A stretch of DNA of 64,000 nt from Gemmatimonadota bacterium (lineage in GTDB: Bacteria > Gemmatimonadota > Gemmatimonadetes > Gemmatimonadales > Gemmatimonadaceae). Below the pieces are notes generated by a model. It did not search any database, had not been told where the DNA came from, and saw nothing but the letters and a program-made list of their open reading frames with translations. The position numbers and the translations under genes were made by a program. This document shows, one piece after another, positions 16,317 through 24,536 of this stretch; the first letter of the stretch is position 1; each line of letters begins with the position of its first letter. The stretch spans positions 124,001 to 188,000 of the forward strand of contig JAQBPX010000011.1 of assembly GCA_028287305.1 (NCBI GenBank). Direction: 5' to 3'.

Positions 16317-16403
16317 GGTGGGACCGTGGTTCGGGTTTACTGGCTGGTGTGCAAGCGGCGAGCCGGACATTCGCTAGAATTCCCAGCGTACCCCCAACCC
16401 CGG

Positions 16404-16757
16404 ATGCCCATGCAGACCCTCAACCGCCCGTCGTTCATCGCCACCACCGCGAACCAGCTCGACGGCTACTCCATCGAACAGACGCTGGGGCTCGTGCGCG
16501 GAATCACGGTGCGCTCGCGCTCGGTGGTCGGGTTGATCGGTGCCCGGCTGCAGACGGTGTTCGGCGGCAACATCTCCATCCTCACCGACCTCTGCGAGCA
16601 GACGCGCGCCGAGGCCTACGAGACGTGCGTGGTGCACGCGCGCGCACTCGGCGGCAACGCGCTGATCGCCATGCGCTACGACGCGACCGAGATCATGCCC
16701 GGAGTGAGTGAGGTGCTCTGCTACGGTACCGCGGTGATCGCGCGACCGAACGTCTGA
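16404..16757 (+). CDS. YbjQ/UPF0145-like heavy-metal-binding domain protein
   Basis: 117 residues. The core has FIATTANQLDGYSIEQTLGLVRGITVRS, then LCEQTRAEAYE and ALGGNALIAMRYDATE, the order of strands and helix seen in the pentameric UPF0145/YbjQ family, named for a predicted metal-binding fold though no function is proven. ATG 16404 is used; ATG 16410 is equally possible. Its TGA overlaps the next ATG (TGATG). Confidence 0.75.
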   Translation: MPMQTLNRPSFIATTANQLDGYSIEQTLGLVRGITVRSRSVVGLIGARLQTVFGGNISILTDLCEQTRAEAYETCVVHARALGGNALIAMRYDATEIMPGVSEVLCYGTAVIARPNV

Positions 16758-17518
16758 TGCCCCCAGGCACCTTTCGCGACCACTTCTCGGCGCAGGCCGG
16801 GGGCTACGCGACGTTCCGCCCCACCTACCCGGCCTCGCTCTTCACCGCGATCGTGGCGCTGGCACCGGCGCGCCGGCTTGCGTGGGACTGCGCCACGGGA
16901 AATGGCCAGGCGGCGGGCGCCCTCGCGCCGCACTTCGAGCGGGTGATCGCCACGGATGCCAGCATCGCTCAGGTGGAGGCGGCCACGCCGTATCCGAACG
17001 TGGAGTATCGCGTGGCCACGGCCGAACAGTCCGGTCTCGAGGACTCGAGCGTGGACTTCATCACCGTTGCGCAGGCGCTACACTGGTTCGACCTGCCGGC
17101 ATTCGGGCGCGAAGCCCGTCGCGTGATGGCGCCCGGCGGCGTGCTCGCGATATGGGGCTACCTGCTTGCCGAGATCACGCCGGAGGTCGACCAGCTCGTG
17201 CTGGAGCTGCACAACGACATCGTCGGTGAGTACTGGCCCGCGGGTCGCGATGCGCTGTTGAATCGGTACGAGGGACTCGAGCTCCCGTTCGAGGAGCTGC
17301 CCTCGCCGCCGGCGCAGATGGAGCATCACTGGGAGCTCGCGCAGCTCATGGGCTACCTGGGCACCTGGAGCGCGGTCGCTGCCTATCGAAAGCAGCGAGG
17401 CTCGGATCCGCTCGCGCTCGTGCGCGAGCGGTTCGAGCGCGCGTGGGGGAACCCGTCGCAGCTTCGCGCGGTGCGCTGGCCATTGCACCTTCACCTCTAT
17501 CGCAAGCGCACCGACTGA
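16757..17518 (+). CDS. Class I SAM-dependent methyltransferase
   Basis: 253 residues. The N-terminus FRDHFSAQAGGYATFRPTYP is typical of the UbiE/Methyltransf_11 group. Motif I is LAWDCATGNGQAAGAL, with ATDAS after it, and the post-motif VAQALHWFDLPAF resembles trans-aconitate and related small-molecule methyltransferases. It acts in the cytoplasm on an unknown substrate. It is coupled to both neighbours by TGATG junctions. Confidence 0.85.
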   Translation: MPPGTFRDHFSAQAGGYATFRPTYPASLFTAIVALAPARRLAWDCATGNGQAAGALAPHFERVIATDASIAQVEAATPYPNVEYRVATAEQSGLEDSSVDFITVAQALHWFDLPAFGREARRVMAPGGVLAIWGYLLAEITPEVDQLVLELHNDIVGEYWPAGRDALLNRYEGLELPFEELPSPPAQMEHHWELAQLMGYLGTWSAVAAYRKQRGSDPLALVRERFERAWGNPSQLRAVRWPLHLHLYRKRTD

Positions 17519-17997
17519 TGTCACTCACCATTCGCGGCGCCACCGAGGCCGACGTCCCCCTCGTGTTGCGCCTGATCAGGGGACTCGCGGAGTACGAGAA
17601 GCTGGCGGACAAGGTGGTTGCGACGGAGGCGCTCGTGAGCGAGTCGCTGTTCGGCGCGCATCCAGCGGCGGAAGTGATCATTGCGGAATGGGAGGGCGAG
17701 CCCGCCGGGTTCGCGCTCTTCTTCCACAACTACTCGACCTTCCTCGCGCGTCGCGGGATCTACCTCGAAGACCTGTTCGTGCTGCCGGAGATGCGCGGCC
17801 GCGGCGTGGGGCGCGCGCTGCTCGCGCGACTCTCGCAGCTCGCGATCGAGCGGCAGTGCGGCCGACTGGAGTGGGCGGTGCTCGACTGGAACGAGCCGGC
17901 GATCGGCTTCTACAAGTCGCTGGGTGCGGTGCCGATGGATGAGTGGACCGTGTTCCGCCTCACGGGCGAAGCGCTGGAGTCGCTGGCGGGGGAATAG
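17518..17997 (+). CDS. GNAT acetyltransferase (diamine-type)
   Basis: 159 residues. MSLTIRGATEADVPLVLRLI starts a single GNAT domain; the acetyl-CoA-binding motif is LFVLPEMRGRGVGRALL (about residues 84-100), followed by WAVLDWNEPAIGFYKSLGA, the motif B region seen in spermidine/thialysine acetyltransferases. It would acetylate a small amine. The ATG overlaps the methyltransferase stop. Confidence 0.88.
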   Translation: MSLTIRGATEADVPLVLRLIRGLAEYEKLADKVVATEALVSESLFGAHPAAEVIIAEWEGEPAGFALFFHNYSTFLARRGIYLEDLFVLPEMRGRGVGRALLARLSQLAIERQCGRLEWAVLDWNEPAIGFYKSLGAVPMDEWTVFRLTGEALESLAGE

Positions 17998-18034
17998 CCT
18001 TGCACGCTCCGTCGCGCGAACCTATCGTCGGGAC

Positions 18035-18865
18035 ATGACGAACGGCGCGGGGCACGAGGGCACGGATCGTCGCGTGCGCATGTTCGCCTGCGATGCGCGA
18101 CGACTTCGCTGGGGGGCCTGGGTTGCGTTGAGCGTGCTGCTGCTGATCGGCTTCGTTGCAGTCGCGGGTCGGGCGCTCTTTCCAGACACCCTCGCCCTTT
18201 TGCTCGATCCATTTCGCACCCGATTCCTGGCCAGCATGGGGATCACGGATCCGTTGCAATCGCGCCGCGCGGTGGAAGTTGCGGCCTTCGACGCCAACTT
18301 CGCGTCGCATCACGCATTCACCGCGCTGCACATCGGCGCGGCCGCGCTGTTCATGCTGCTCCTGCCGCACCAGCTCTCCGAACGCAGCCGAGCGAAGCCG
18401 CGCCGACATCGCATTGCGGGACGCCTGATGCTGGGGGCAGGACTGCTGATGTCGGCGAGCGCGCTGTTCTTCAGCACGGCATCGCCGTGGGCGGGGCTCA
18501 TGGAGATGATCGGCATCCGCCTCGCCACCGCGTGGTTCCTCTATGCTGGATACCGGGCCGTGCGTGCGATCCGGAGGCGAGACGTCGCGGGCCATCGCGA
18601 GTGGATGCTCCGGGCGATGGCCATGCCGCTTGGCGTGGTGGTCGTGCGACTGGTGGGCGGCTCGCTGGAATTCTTCATGCTGTCGTTCCAGCTCGGACCG
18701 CGCACCCTGTTCTGGATCGCGGTATGGATGGGGCTCTCGATCAGCGCCCTGACGGTGGAACTGTGGATCCGCTCGACTCGTGTACGCTCGGGACACGAGG
18801 AGGGGTTACCTTTCATGTTCGCAACATCACGCACCTCCATGCAGTACCCGAGGGCACGATCATGA
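18035..18865 (+). CDS. DUF2306 membrane protein
   Basis: 276 residues with about seven hydrophobic helices. HHAFTALHIGAAALFMLLLP, HRIAGRLMLGAGLL, AWFLYAGYRAVRAIRRRD and HREWMLRAMAM carry the conserved His and Arg pattern of DUF2306. The family resembles heme-binding membrane proteins, which could explain the paired His, but no activity is proven. The start is ATG 18035 after the GNAT stop by 37 bases. Its stop overlaps the next ATG as ATGA. Confidence 0.75.
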   Translation: MTNGAGHEGTDRRVRMFACDARRLRWGAWVALSVLLLIGFVAVAGRALFPDTLALLLDPFRTRFLASMGITDPLQSRRAVEVAAFDANFASHHAFTALHIGAAALFMLLLPHQLSERSRAKPRRHRIAGRLMLGAGLLMSASALFFSTASPWAGLMEMIGIRLATAWFLYAGYRAVRAIRRRDVAGHREWMLRAMAMPLGVVVVRLVGGSLEFFMLSFQLGPRTLFWIAVWMGLSISALTVELWIRSTRVRSGHEEGLPFMFATSRTSMQYPRARS

Positions 18866-19083
18866 CCCAGCGCACCATCACCGACGCGGCCGGACGCGCG
18901 TGGACCTGCACCTCTGCCGAGGGCGATGGGGCTGAGCACCTGGGCCGCGACGTCTCGATCAGCTGCGTCACGCCGAGCGTGAGTGAACCCGTGAACGTGA
19001 TGGTGGGCTGGCAGTGGGAGGGGATGACCGAGAATGGCCTCGCGCGAAAGGTGAGCGCCGCCGCCATGCCCCCGAAGCACTAG
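18862..19083 (+). CDS. Small hypothetical protein
   Basis: 73 residues from ATG 18862, overlapping the DUF2306 stop. Two Cys (TCTSAEG, SISCVTP) and alternating beta strands (VNVMVGWQWEGM) suggest a small beta fold; no signal peptide. It probably shares the DUF2306 transcript. Not recognised. Confidence 0.6.
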   Translation: MTQRTITDAAGRAWTCTSAEGDGAEHLGRDVSISCVTPSVSEPVNVMVGWQWEGMTENGLARKVSAAAMPPKH

Positions 19084-19099
19084 CCTGCCAGGGCAGCGC

Positions 19100-19756
19100 G
19101 TGTCCGCCGATTCCCGGATTACCGTCGCCGTCATCGACGACAACCGCCTCGTTCGCGAGGCGCTGGCGGCGATGCTCAACAAGCTGGTGGACATGCGCGC
19201 CATCGCCTGCATGGATGCGGACGCGGACTTCCTGGCGCACGCGAAGCCTCACGTCGTGCTGCTCGACGTGGGGCTGGGCGACCAGGAGGCGCTCGGGGTG
19301 GCAACCACGCTGCGCGCCGAGCTGCCTGACGCGAAGATCATCGTGATGGACCTCATCCCGGTGAATGAGGAAGTGATGGAGTTCGTGAACGTCGGGGTTT
19401 CGGGGTTCGTGGTGAAGGATGCCTCGTTCGACGAGTTCGTCGGTACGATTCGCTCAGTGGCGGAGGGAGCGAAGGTCCTTCCGGCGAGGCTCACCGAGTC
19501 GCTCTTTGCGCAGATTGCCAAGGAAGCAATGGCGCGAAGGGATGAGGCCGCCGTCATCGAGGACGTGCGGATGACCCCCCGCGAATTGCAGGTAATCGAG
19601 CTGATCGGCGAGGGATTGAGCAACAAGGAGATCGCCATCCGGCTCGGGATCGCGACCCACACCGTGAAAAGCCACGTTCGCAACGTCATGGAGAAGCTTG
19701 AGTTGCACACTCGCCTCCAGATCGCGGCCTACTCACGCCGGGACGACAGCGACTAG
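19100..19756 (+). CDS. LuxR/NarL-type response regulator
   Basis: 218 residues. A receiver domain (residues 7-125) with acidic pocket Asp13-Asp14, phosphoacceptor Asp56 and Lys106 is followed by a GerE/LuxR helix-turn-helix (about 158-212; TPRELQVIELIGEG, NKEIAIRLGIATHTVKSHV). The conserved Thr/Ser switch position carries Asp84 instead (IIVMDLIP), so its activation may be altered. No histidine kinase is adjacent. It begins with GTG 19100, 17 bases after the previous gene. It lies immediately upstream of the large surface-protein gene and may control it. Confidence 0.88.
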   Translation: MSADSRITVAVIDDNRLVREALAAMLNKLVDMRAIACMDADADFLAHAKPHVVLLDVGLGDQEALGVATTLRAELPDAKIIVMDLIPVNEEVMEFVNVGVSGFVVKDASFDEFVGTIRSVAEGAKVLPARLTESLFAQIAKEAMARRDEAAVIEDVRMTPRELQVIELIGEGLSNKEIAIRLGIATHTVKSHVRNVMEKLELHTRLQIAAYSRRDDSD

Positions 19757-19771
19757 CGAGCCCAGCTGGGC

Positions 19772-19792
19772 GTAGCGTTACGTAACGCCATT
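19772..19792. promoter_or_regulatory. Palindrome with TTACGTAA core, possible operator
   Basis: GCGTTACGTAACGC (19775-19788) is a perfect 14-base palindrome in the 161-base spacer before the Ig-repeat gene. The flanks make a longer near-match, on the other strand, to 51376-51396. The protein that would bind is unknown; the LuxR-type regulator next door is an obvious candidate. The gene's own ribosome site (GAGGAGAGAGG) lies at the end of the spacer. Confidence 0.4.
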
Positions 19793-19917
19793 CCAGGCGG
19801 CGTACCTACTCTTTCACCCCTTTGTGCGATGGGCTCGGTACGCATTCGTACCTAATCTCCCTGATGTGACCGCCGATCCGGCCAGGTCGCATCACGCAGG
19901 TCGAGGAGAGAGGACGA

Positions 19918-22002
19918 ATGCTTCGCAACACCACGAGCATCATCCGGCGAGCGTTGTCGGGCAGGTCAGGTCTTGTACGAACGGTCAGTGCGCTGGCCGT
20001 GGCTGGGCTCTTCGCGGTCGCCTGCGACGTGCACGGCATTTCAGCGCCGGGCAGCCTTGCCAGCATCAGCGTCTCGCCTGACGCGACGGTAGGCGCCGGG
20101 GCCGGCCAGCAGCTGGTCGCGGTGGGTCTCGACGCCGAAGGCCATGTCGTGCCGATCTCGCCCACGTGGTCGGTGGCGACGGGCGGTGGCACCATCAATA
20201 CCAGTGGAATGTTCACCGCCGGCTCTACGCTCGGCGTCTTCAACAAGACGGGCACTGCCTCGGTGGGCAGCATCTCCGGCGCCGCGACGATCACCGTCGT
20301 TGCCGGCCCGCTCGCTTCCATTACGCTCACGCCGAACCCGGCGACCCTCGCCATCTCCACCACGCAGCAGTTCACTGCGGTCGGCAAGGATGCGGGCGGC
20401 AACATCGTGAACTTCACGCCCACCTGGGCAGTGGTGGCTGGCGGCGGCGCGATCGCGCAGACCGGCATCTTCACCGCTGGCACCGCGACGGGCAGCTTCG
20501 CCGGCACCGTGCAGGTCACGAGTGGCGCGATCAAGGCCGTTGCCACCGTGAACGTCACGGGCGGCGCGCTCGCCACGATCACCGTCACGCCGAACCCCGC
20601 CACGCTGGCGGCCGGCACGCAGCAGCAGTTCACCGCGGTCGGCATGGACGCGAGCGGTAACGTGGTCCAGCTCAACACCAGCTGGTCGGTTGCGCAGGGC
20701 GGCGGCAGCATCGATGGCGCCGGCCTCTTCACCGCTGGCCCCACGCCCGGCACCTTCACGAACACGGTGGTCGCCACGAGTGGTGGCCTCACCGGCAGCG
20801 CGACGGTCATCGTGACCGCGGGCTTCCTCAACAGCATCGTGGTCACCCCGAACCCGGCCAACCTGGCGCAGGGCGCGGTGCAGCAGTTCACCGCGGTCGG
20901 CATCGATGGCTCGGGCAACACCGTCCCGATCAGCGCGACGTGGGCAGTCGTCGCCGGTGGCGGCACCATCAACGCCAGCACGGGCGTCTTCACCGCCGGC
21001 GCAGCGGCCGGCACCTTCACGAACACCGTCCGCGCCACGGCCAACGGCCTGTCGGGCTTCGCGACCGTCAACGTGGGCAGCGGGCTTCCGCTCGCGACCA
21101 TCACGGTCACGCCGAACCCGGTCACCATGGGCACCGGCTCGCAGCAGCAGTTCACCGCCACGGGCCGCGACGGTAACGGCAACATCACCGCGATCACCCC
21201 CGTGTGGTCGGTCGTGAATGGCGGCGGCACCATCAACCAGAACGGGCTGTTCACGTCGGGTAACGTGGCCGGCACCTTCACCAACACGATCCAGGCAACG
21301 AGCGGCGCCATCTCGGGGAACGCCACCGTGACCGTCACCGCCGTGGTCCCGATTCCTCCGGCGATCTCGCCGCTGAACTCGGCAGCTGCCTTCGGCATCC
21401 TGGCCGGCTCGGGGATCTCCTGCGCCATCTCGGGGTCGATCACCGGCGCCACCGGCCCGTCGAACATCGGCAGCTCGCCGACGCTCACGATCACCGGCTT
21501 CCCGCCGTGCACGTTCTCCGGCAGCATCCCCTCGCCCGCCGTGGTGGCGACCGCGAAGGGTGACCTGACGGCCGCGTACCTGGCTGCACAGGGCCAGGTC
21601 TGCAACACGGTCCTCACCGGCTTCGACCTGGGCTTCTACGACGGCTCCACGCCGGCGAAGTCGCTCCCGCCGGGCACGTACTGCTTCTCCTCGTCCGCCG
21701 CGCTCACGGGCACGCTCAAGTTGACGGGCTCCGCCACGGCCAAGTGGACGTTCCAGATCGGCAGCACGCTCAACGCCGAGGTGAGCTCCAAGGTCATCCT
21801 CGCCGGCGGGGCGATCCCGGACAACGTCTACTGGGCGGTCGGCAGCTCCGCGACCATCAAGACCGGCGCGGCGTTCCAGGGCAACATCATGTCGTTCGCC
21901 AGCATCACGTTCCAGAACGGGACGTCGCTGCTGGGCCGGGCCCTCGCGCAGAACGGCGCGGTGGACCTGATCACGGGCGGCACGACGATCGTGAAGCCGT
22001 AA
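19918..22002 (+). CDS. Surface protein with five Ig-like repeats and DUF3494 ice-binding-like domain
   Basis: 694 residues. The N-terminal region (residues 1-37) ends in a lipobox-like LFAVACD. Five tandem Ig-like (BIG) repeats of about 86 residues follow (residues about 45-480), each with LxxIxVTPNPATL, QQFTAVGxDxxGN and GxFTAG blocks. The C-terminal 215 residues match DUF3494 (SAAAFGILAGSGI, LPPGTYCFSSSAALTGTLKL, NVYWAVGSSATIKTGAAFQGNIM), the beta-solenoid fold of ice-binding proteins and many bacterial adhesins. Ice binding is possible but not shown; an adhesive role is equally likely. A LuxR-type regulator is upstream and an OmpA gene downstream. Confidence 0.85.
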   Translation: MLRNTTSIIRRALSGRSGLVRTVSALAVAGLFAVACDVHGISAPGSLASISVSPDATVGAGAGQQLVAVGLDAEGHVVPISPTWSVATGGGTINTSGMFTAGSTLGVFNKTGTASVGSISGAATITVVAGPLASITLTPNPATLAISTTQQFTAVGKDAGGNIVNFTPTWAVVAGGGAIAQTGIFTAGTATGSFAGTVQVTSGAIKAVATVNVTGGALATITVTPNPATLAAGTQQQFTAVGMDASGNVVQLNTSWSVAQGGGSIDGAGLFTAGPTPGTFTNTVVATSGGLTGSATVIVTAGFLNSIVVTPNPANLAQGAVQQFTAVGIDGSGNTVPISATWAVVAGGGTINASTGVFTAGAAAGTFTNTVRATANGLSGFATVNVGSGLPLATITVTPNPVTMGTGSQQQFTATGRDGNGNITAITPVWSVVNGGGTINQNGLFTSGNVAGTFTNTIQATSGAISGNATVTVTAVVPIPPAISPLNSAAAFGILAGSGISCAISGSITGATGPSNIGSSPTLTITGFPPCTFSGSIPSPAVVATAKGDLTAAYLAAQGQVCNTVLTGFDLGFYDGSTPAKSLPPGTYCFSSSAALTGTLKLTGSATAKWTFQIGSTLNAEVSSKVILAGGAIPDNVYWAVGSSATIKTGAAFQGNIMSFASITFQNGTSLLGRALAQNGAVDLITGGTTIVKP
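20053..21345 (+). repeat. Five tandem ~258-bp repeats encoding Ig-like domains
   Basis: In-frame DNA repeats of about 258 bases, each starting near a TCACGCCGAACCC-type core that encodes TPNP, the first unit being the most diverged. The four later units share nearly identical blocks (CAGCAGTTCACCGC). Repeats of this type can expand or contract by recombination, changing the length of the surface protein. Confidence 0.8.
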
Positions 22003-22069
22003 CAACGAACTGGCGCGGGGCCGGACACTCGTCCGGTCCCGGCGACAGTTTTCCTCGAGGATCAAACAC

Positions 22070-23119
22070 ATGTCATTCAGGATTTTCACGATCGGCGCCG
22101 CACTCGTGCTGGCAGCCCTTCCCGCCGCCGCGCAGCAGCGCGGCACGGTTGAATTCGGGGCGTTCGGCAGTGCCGGCCGCTTCGACAATTCCCTCACCCT
22201 GGAGCACGGGTACGGCGGCGGCGGTCGCGTCGGCGTGTTCCTCGACCCCCGCGTGGCGGTCGAGTTCGAGAAGGGCGAGATGCGCGCGACGCGCACTCTC
22301 GGCCTCAAGGACGTGAACGTCGGCATCCTCGCCGGCCACCTGGTGGGCACGCTCATCCAGGGCTCACGCTTCTCCATGCACGTCGGCGCAGGCGCCGGCG
22401 CGAGCACGGAAACCAACTTCCTCCACACCTACGGCGTGAACGCGCTCGTCGGCGCCAAGGTCCGGCTGAGCCCCTCGGCTTCGCTGCGCATCGACGGCAT
22501 CTCCGACTGGTTCGCGAACAACGACTGGAAGTCGTTCCAGCGCGTGCACGTGGGGCTGAGCCTCTTCCGCAACCCCACGCGCCTGCTGCGCACGGTCGAA
22601 GTGCCGGGTCCGGTCACGTATGTCACGCGTCCCGACACCTCGAACGCCGCTGACCTCGCGCGCCTGCGCCAGTTCGAGCGCGATTACCGCAACCTGCGCG
22701 ACTCACTCGCGCGCACGCCGGCGTCCACGTCGCCATCGTCGGCTGCCGCACTGGCCACCATGGAAGAGAAGATCCACTTCGCCACGGACAAGTCCGTGCT
22801 GAGCGACACGGCACGCGCGATCCTCGACTCGAAGGTCGCGGTGTTCCAGGCGAACCCCGGCATGCGAATCGTGATCGTGGGCAACACCGACGAGCGCGCC
22901 ACAGACCAGTACAACATGGCCCTCGGCGAGCGTCGCTCGGCGGCGGCAAAGGCTTACCTCGTCTCGAAGGGGATCGATCCGGTCCGGATCGAGGTCTCCA
23001 GCCGTGGCGAGCGCAATCCCGAGGCGTCGGGCACGAGCCCGGAGGCCCAGGCGCTCAACCGGCGCGCAGCATTCCGGCTGCTGATGTCCTCCGACTACCT
23101 GGTGCCCGCCAAGCCGTAA
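22070..23119 (+). CDS. OmpA-family outer-membrane protein
   Basis: 349 residues. Signal peptide (ALVLAALPAAAQQ), an N-terminal beta-barrel domain (about residues 25-185; repeated alternating strands), a short Ser/Ala-rich linker, and a C-terminal OmpA peptidoglycan-binding domain (about 225-340; IHFATDKSVLSDTARAIL, GNTDERATDQYNMALGERR). It would tie the outer membrane to peptidoglycan. It follows the surface protein gene by 67 bases, so the two could be coexpressed. Confidence 0.88.
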   Translation: MSFRIFTIGAALVLAALPAAAQQRGTVEFGAFGSAGRFDNSLTLEHGYGGGGRVGVFLDPRVAVEFEKGEMRATRTLGLKDVNVGILAGHLVGTLIQGSRFSMHVGAGAGASTETNFLHTYGVNALVGAKVRLSPSASLRIDGISDWFANNDWKSFQRVHVGLSLFRNPTRLLRTVEVPGPVTYVTRPDTSNAADLARLRQFERDYRNLRDSLARTPASTSPSSAAALATMEEKIHFATDKSVLSDTARAILDSKVAVFQANPGMRIVIVGNTDERATDQYNMALGERRSAAAKAYLVSKGIDPVRIEVSSRGERNPEASGTSPEAQALNRRAAFRLLMSSDYLVPAKP

Positions 23120-23151
23120 GCTTGCGGTCACTGGGTGAGCACGGAGGAACA

Positions 23152-23424
23152 ATGCGACCCAGCAGGTTCACTGAAGACCAGGTCCGGCAGGCGCTCGCGC
23201 AGGTGGACGGTGGCACTCCGTTGGTGGCCGTGTGTCGCACGCTCGGCATCACGCAGACCACCTTCTACCGCTGGCGGACGAAGTACGGGGGCACCGAAAT
23301 AGCCGCGCCCCCGGCGGTGCGCGAGCTGCGGGAGCAGAACGTGAAGCTCAAGCAGCTCGTCGCCGACCTCTACCTTGAACGACAGGCACTACGAGAGTCC
23401 CTGGCAAAGCGCGCCAAGCGCTGA
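23152..23424 (+). CDS. IS3 OrfA-like helix-turn-helix protein, no OrfB
   Basis: 90 residues. FTEDQVRQALAQVDGG, VCRTLGITQTTFYRWRTKYGG and the following basic, leucine-rich helix (VRELREQNVKLKQLVADLYLER) are the helix-turn-helix and leucine zipper of IS3-family OrfA transposase subunits. No OrfB catalytic gene, no slippery frameshift signal and no terminal repeats are seen. It starts 33 bases after ompA with a strong GGAGG site and ends 4 bases before a hairpin, so it looks like a domesticated DNA-binding gene within the ompA transcript, or a well-placed remnant. Confidence 0.8.
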   Translation: MRPSRFTEDQVRQALAQVDGGTPLVAVCRTLGITQTTFYRWRTKYGGTEIAAPPAVRELREQNVKLKQLVADLYLERQALRESLAKRAKR

Positions 23425-23427
23425 GCC

Positions 23428-23461
23428 CGCGCGCCCGGGAGGAAGATCTCCCGGGCGCGCG
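23428..23461. terminator. Strong 14-bp hairpin after the OrfA-like gene
   Basis: CGCGCGCCCGGGAG pairs perfectly with CTCCCGGGCGCGCG around a 6-base GAAGAT loop. It begins 4 bases after the OrfA-like stop codon. The following sequence is not T-rich, so termination may need help, but the stability and position argue for a transcript end that would separate the envelope cluster from the next gene. Confidence 0.65.
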
Positions 23462-23483
23462 TGCGTAGTGCGACCTTTCATGC

Positions 23484-23894
23484 ATGCCCATTACCCACGC
23501 AGTCGATCGCGACGCCAGGCTCATTCGCGCATGGGTCACGGGTGACTTCACCGCCGAGGAGATGATCGACGTCGTGACGTCCGCCGGGAAGGCCGCGGGC
23601 GAGGCGGGCTTCAACATCATCTCCGACCATCGCGAGATCGGCCAGCCCGCCACGCGCATGCAGGTCGAGCTGCTCGTGGCACACCTCGAACATCTCCGGC
23701 GATACTTCAGCGGCTCCCGCTGGGCGATCATCGTGTCCAGCCCTGCGTCGTTCGGCATGGCGCGCATGCTCGGTGCGATGGCCGAGCGCGTGCCGATGAC
23801 CGTGCGGGCATTTCGGGAGGCGGAACCGGCTGAGCGGTGGGTGAATGGAGGGCCGGAGCCTCAGGAGGGCCACGACGGCGACGCGAGCTGGTAG
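23484..23894 (+). CDS. STAS/SpoIIAA-like hypothetical protein
   Basis: 136 residues without a signal peptide. ARLIRAWVTGDFTAEEMIDVV, FNIISDHREIGQPA and RRYFSGSRWAIIVSSP alternate strands and helices as in SpoIIAA-like (STAS-type) proteins, a group of small binding or anti-anti-sigma modules. No phosphorylatable Ser pattern stands out. The match is from fold pattern only. Confidence 0.55.
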   Translation: MPITHAVDRDARLIRAWVTGDFTAEEMIDVVTSAGKAAGEAGFNIISDHREIGQPATRMQVELLVAHLEHLRRYFSGSRWAIIVSSPASFGMARMLGAMAERVPMTVRAFREAEPAERWVNGGPEPQEGHDGDASW

Positions 23895-23972
23895 CGCTCG
23901 CGCCTTGAAATCGGGGGCGAGCGGATGCATGATCGCGCTACGCAGCGAACTGCCTTCCCTCCCACCGGCGCC

Positions 23973-24533
23973 ATGGTCCACATCACCGAGCTCCTCGTCC
24001 CCATCGCGCTCGCGACCGTCGCGGTGTTCCTCGCGTCGAGCGTGATCCACATGGCCACGCCCTGGCACAAGGGCGACTTTCCGAACTACGAGAAGGAAGA
24101 CGCCATCCTCGACGCGCTGCGGCCGATCGACATCCCGCCGGGCGACTACTTCATGCCGCGGCCGAAGACGCGCGAGGAGATGGCGACGGACGCCTACAAG
24201 GCGAAGGTCGAGCGCGGCCCCATGGTGCTGATGACGGTGTTCCCGAAGGGCGCGATGGACATGAAGCGCGCGTTCATCGGGTGGATCCTCTACATCCTGG
24301 TGGTCACGATCGTCGCCGCCATCGAGGCGGGAACTGCGCTCGGCCGAGAGGCCCATCCTCACCTCGTGTTCCACTCGGTGGCACTCGTCTCGTTCGCCGG
24401 GTATTCGCTGGCGCTCTGGCAGATGTCCATCTGGTATCGGCGCGCGTGGAGCCTCACGCTCAAGGCCACGCTCGACGGCGCGATCTACGCGCTGCTCACG
24501 GCGGGGATCTTCCAGTGGCTCTGGCCGAGGTAG
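23973..24533 (+). CDS. Conserved membrane protein of unknown function
   Basis: 186 residues. One N-terminal helix (residues 6-27), a polar stretch with HMATPWHKGDFPNYEKED and DIPPGDYFMPRPKTREEM, then three further helices (about 103-125, 135-152, 165-182). The polar block with clustered Asp, His and Pro is a plausible binding or catalytic site. ATG 23973 is chosen because it begins the first helix. Not recognised beyond membrane protein. Confidence 0.65.
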   Translation: MVHITELLVPIALATVAVFLASSVIHMATPWHKGDFPNYEKEDAILDALRPIDIPPGDYFMPRPKTREEMATDAYKAKVERGPMVLMTVFPKGAMDMKRAFIGWILYILVVTIVAAIEAGTALGREAHPHLVFHSVALVSFAGYSLALWQMSIWYRRAWSLTLKATLDGAIYALLTAGIFQWLWPR

Positions 24534-24536
24534 GAG

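Noticed and set aside
20041-22428. 795-codon minus-strand open frame across the Ig-repeat gene
   Set aside because: It is antisense to a clear signal/Ig/DUF3494 protein, is rich in Arg, Gly and Asp as expected from complement of high-GC codons, and has no recognisable domain.
23152-23424. Complete IS3 insertion sequence
   Set aside because: Only OrfA-like coding is present; no OrfB, terminal inverted repeats or target duplication were found.
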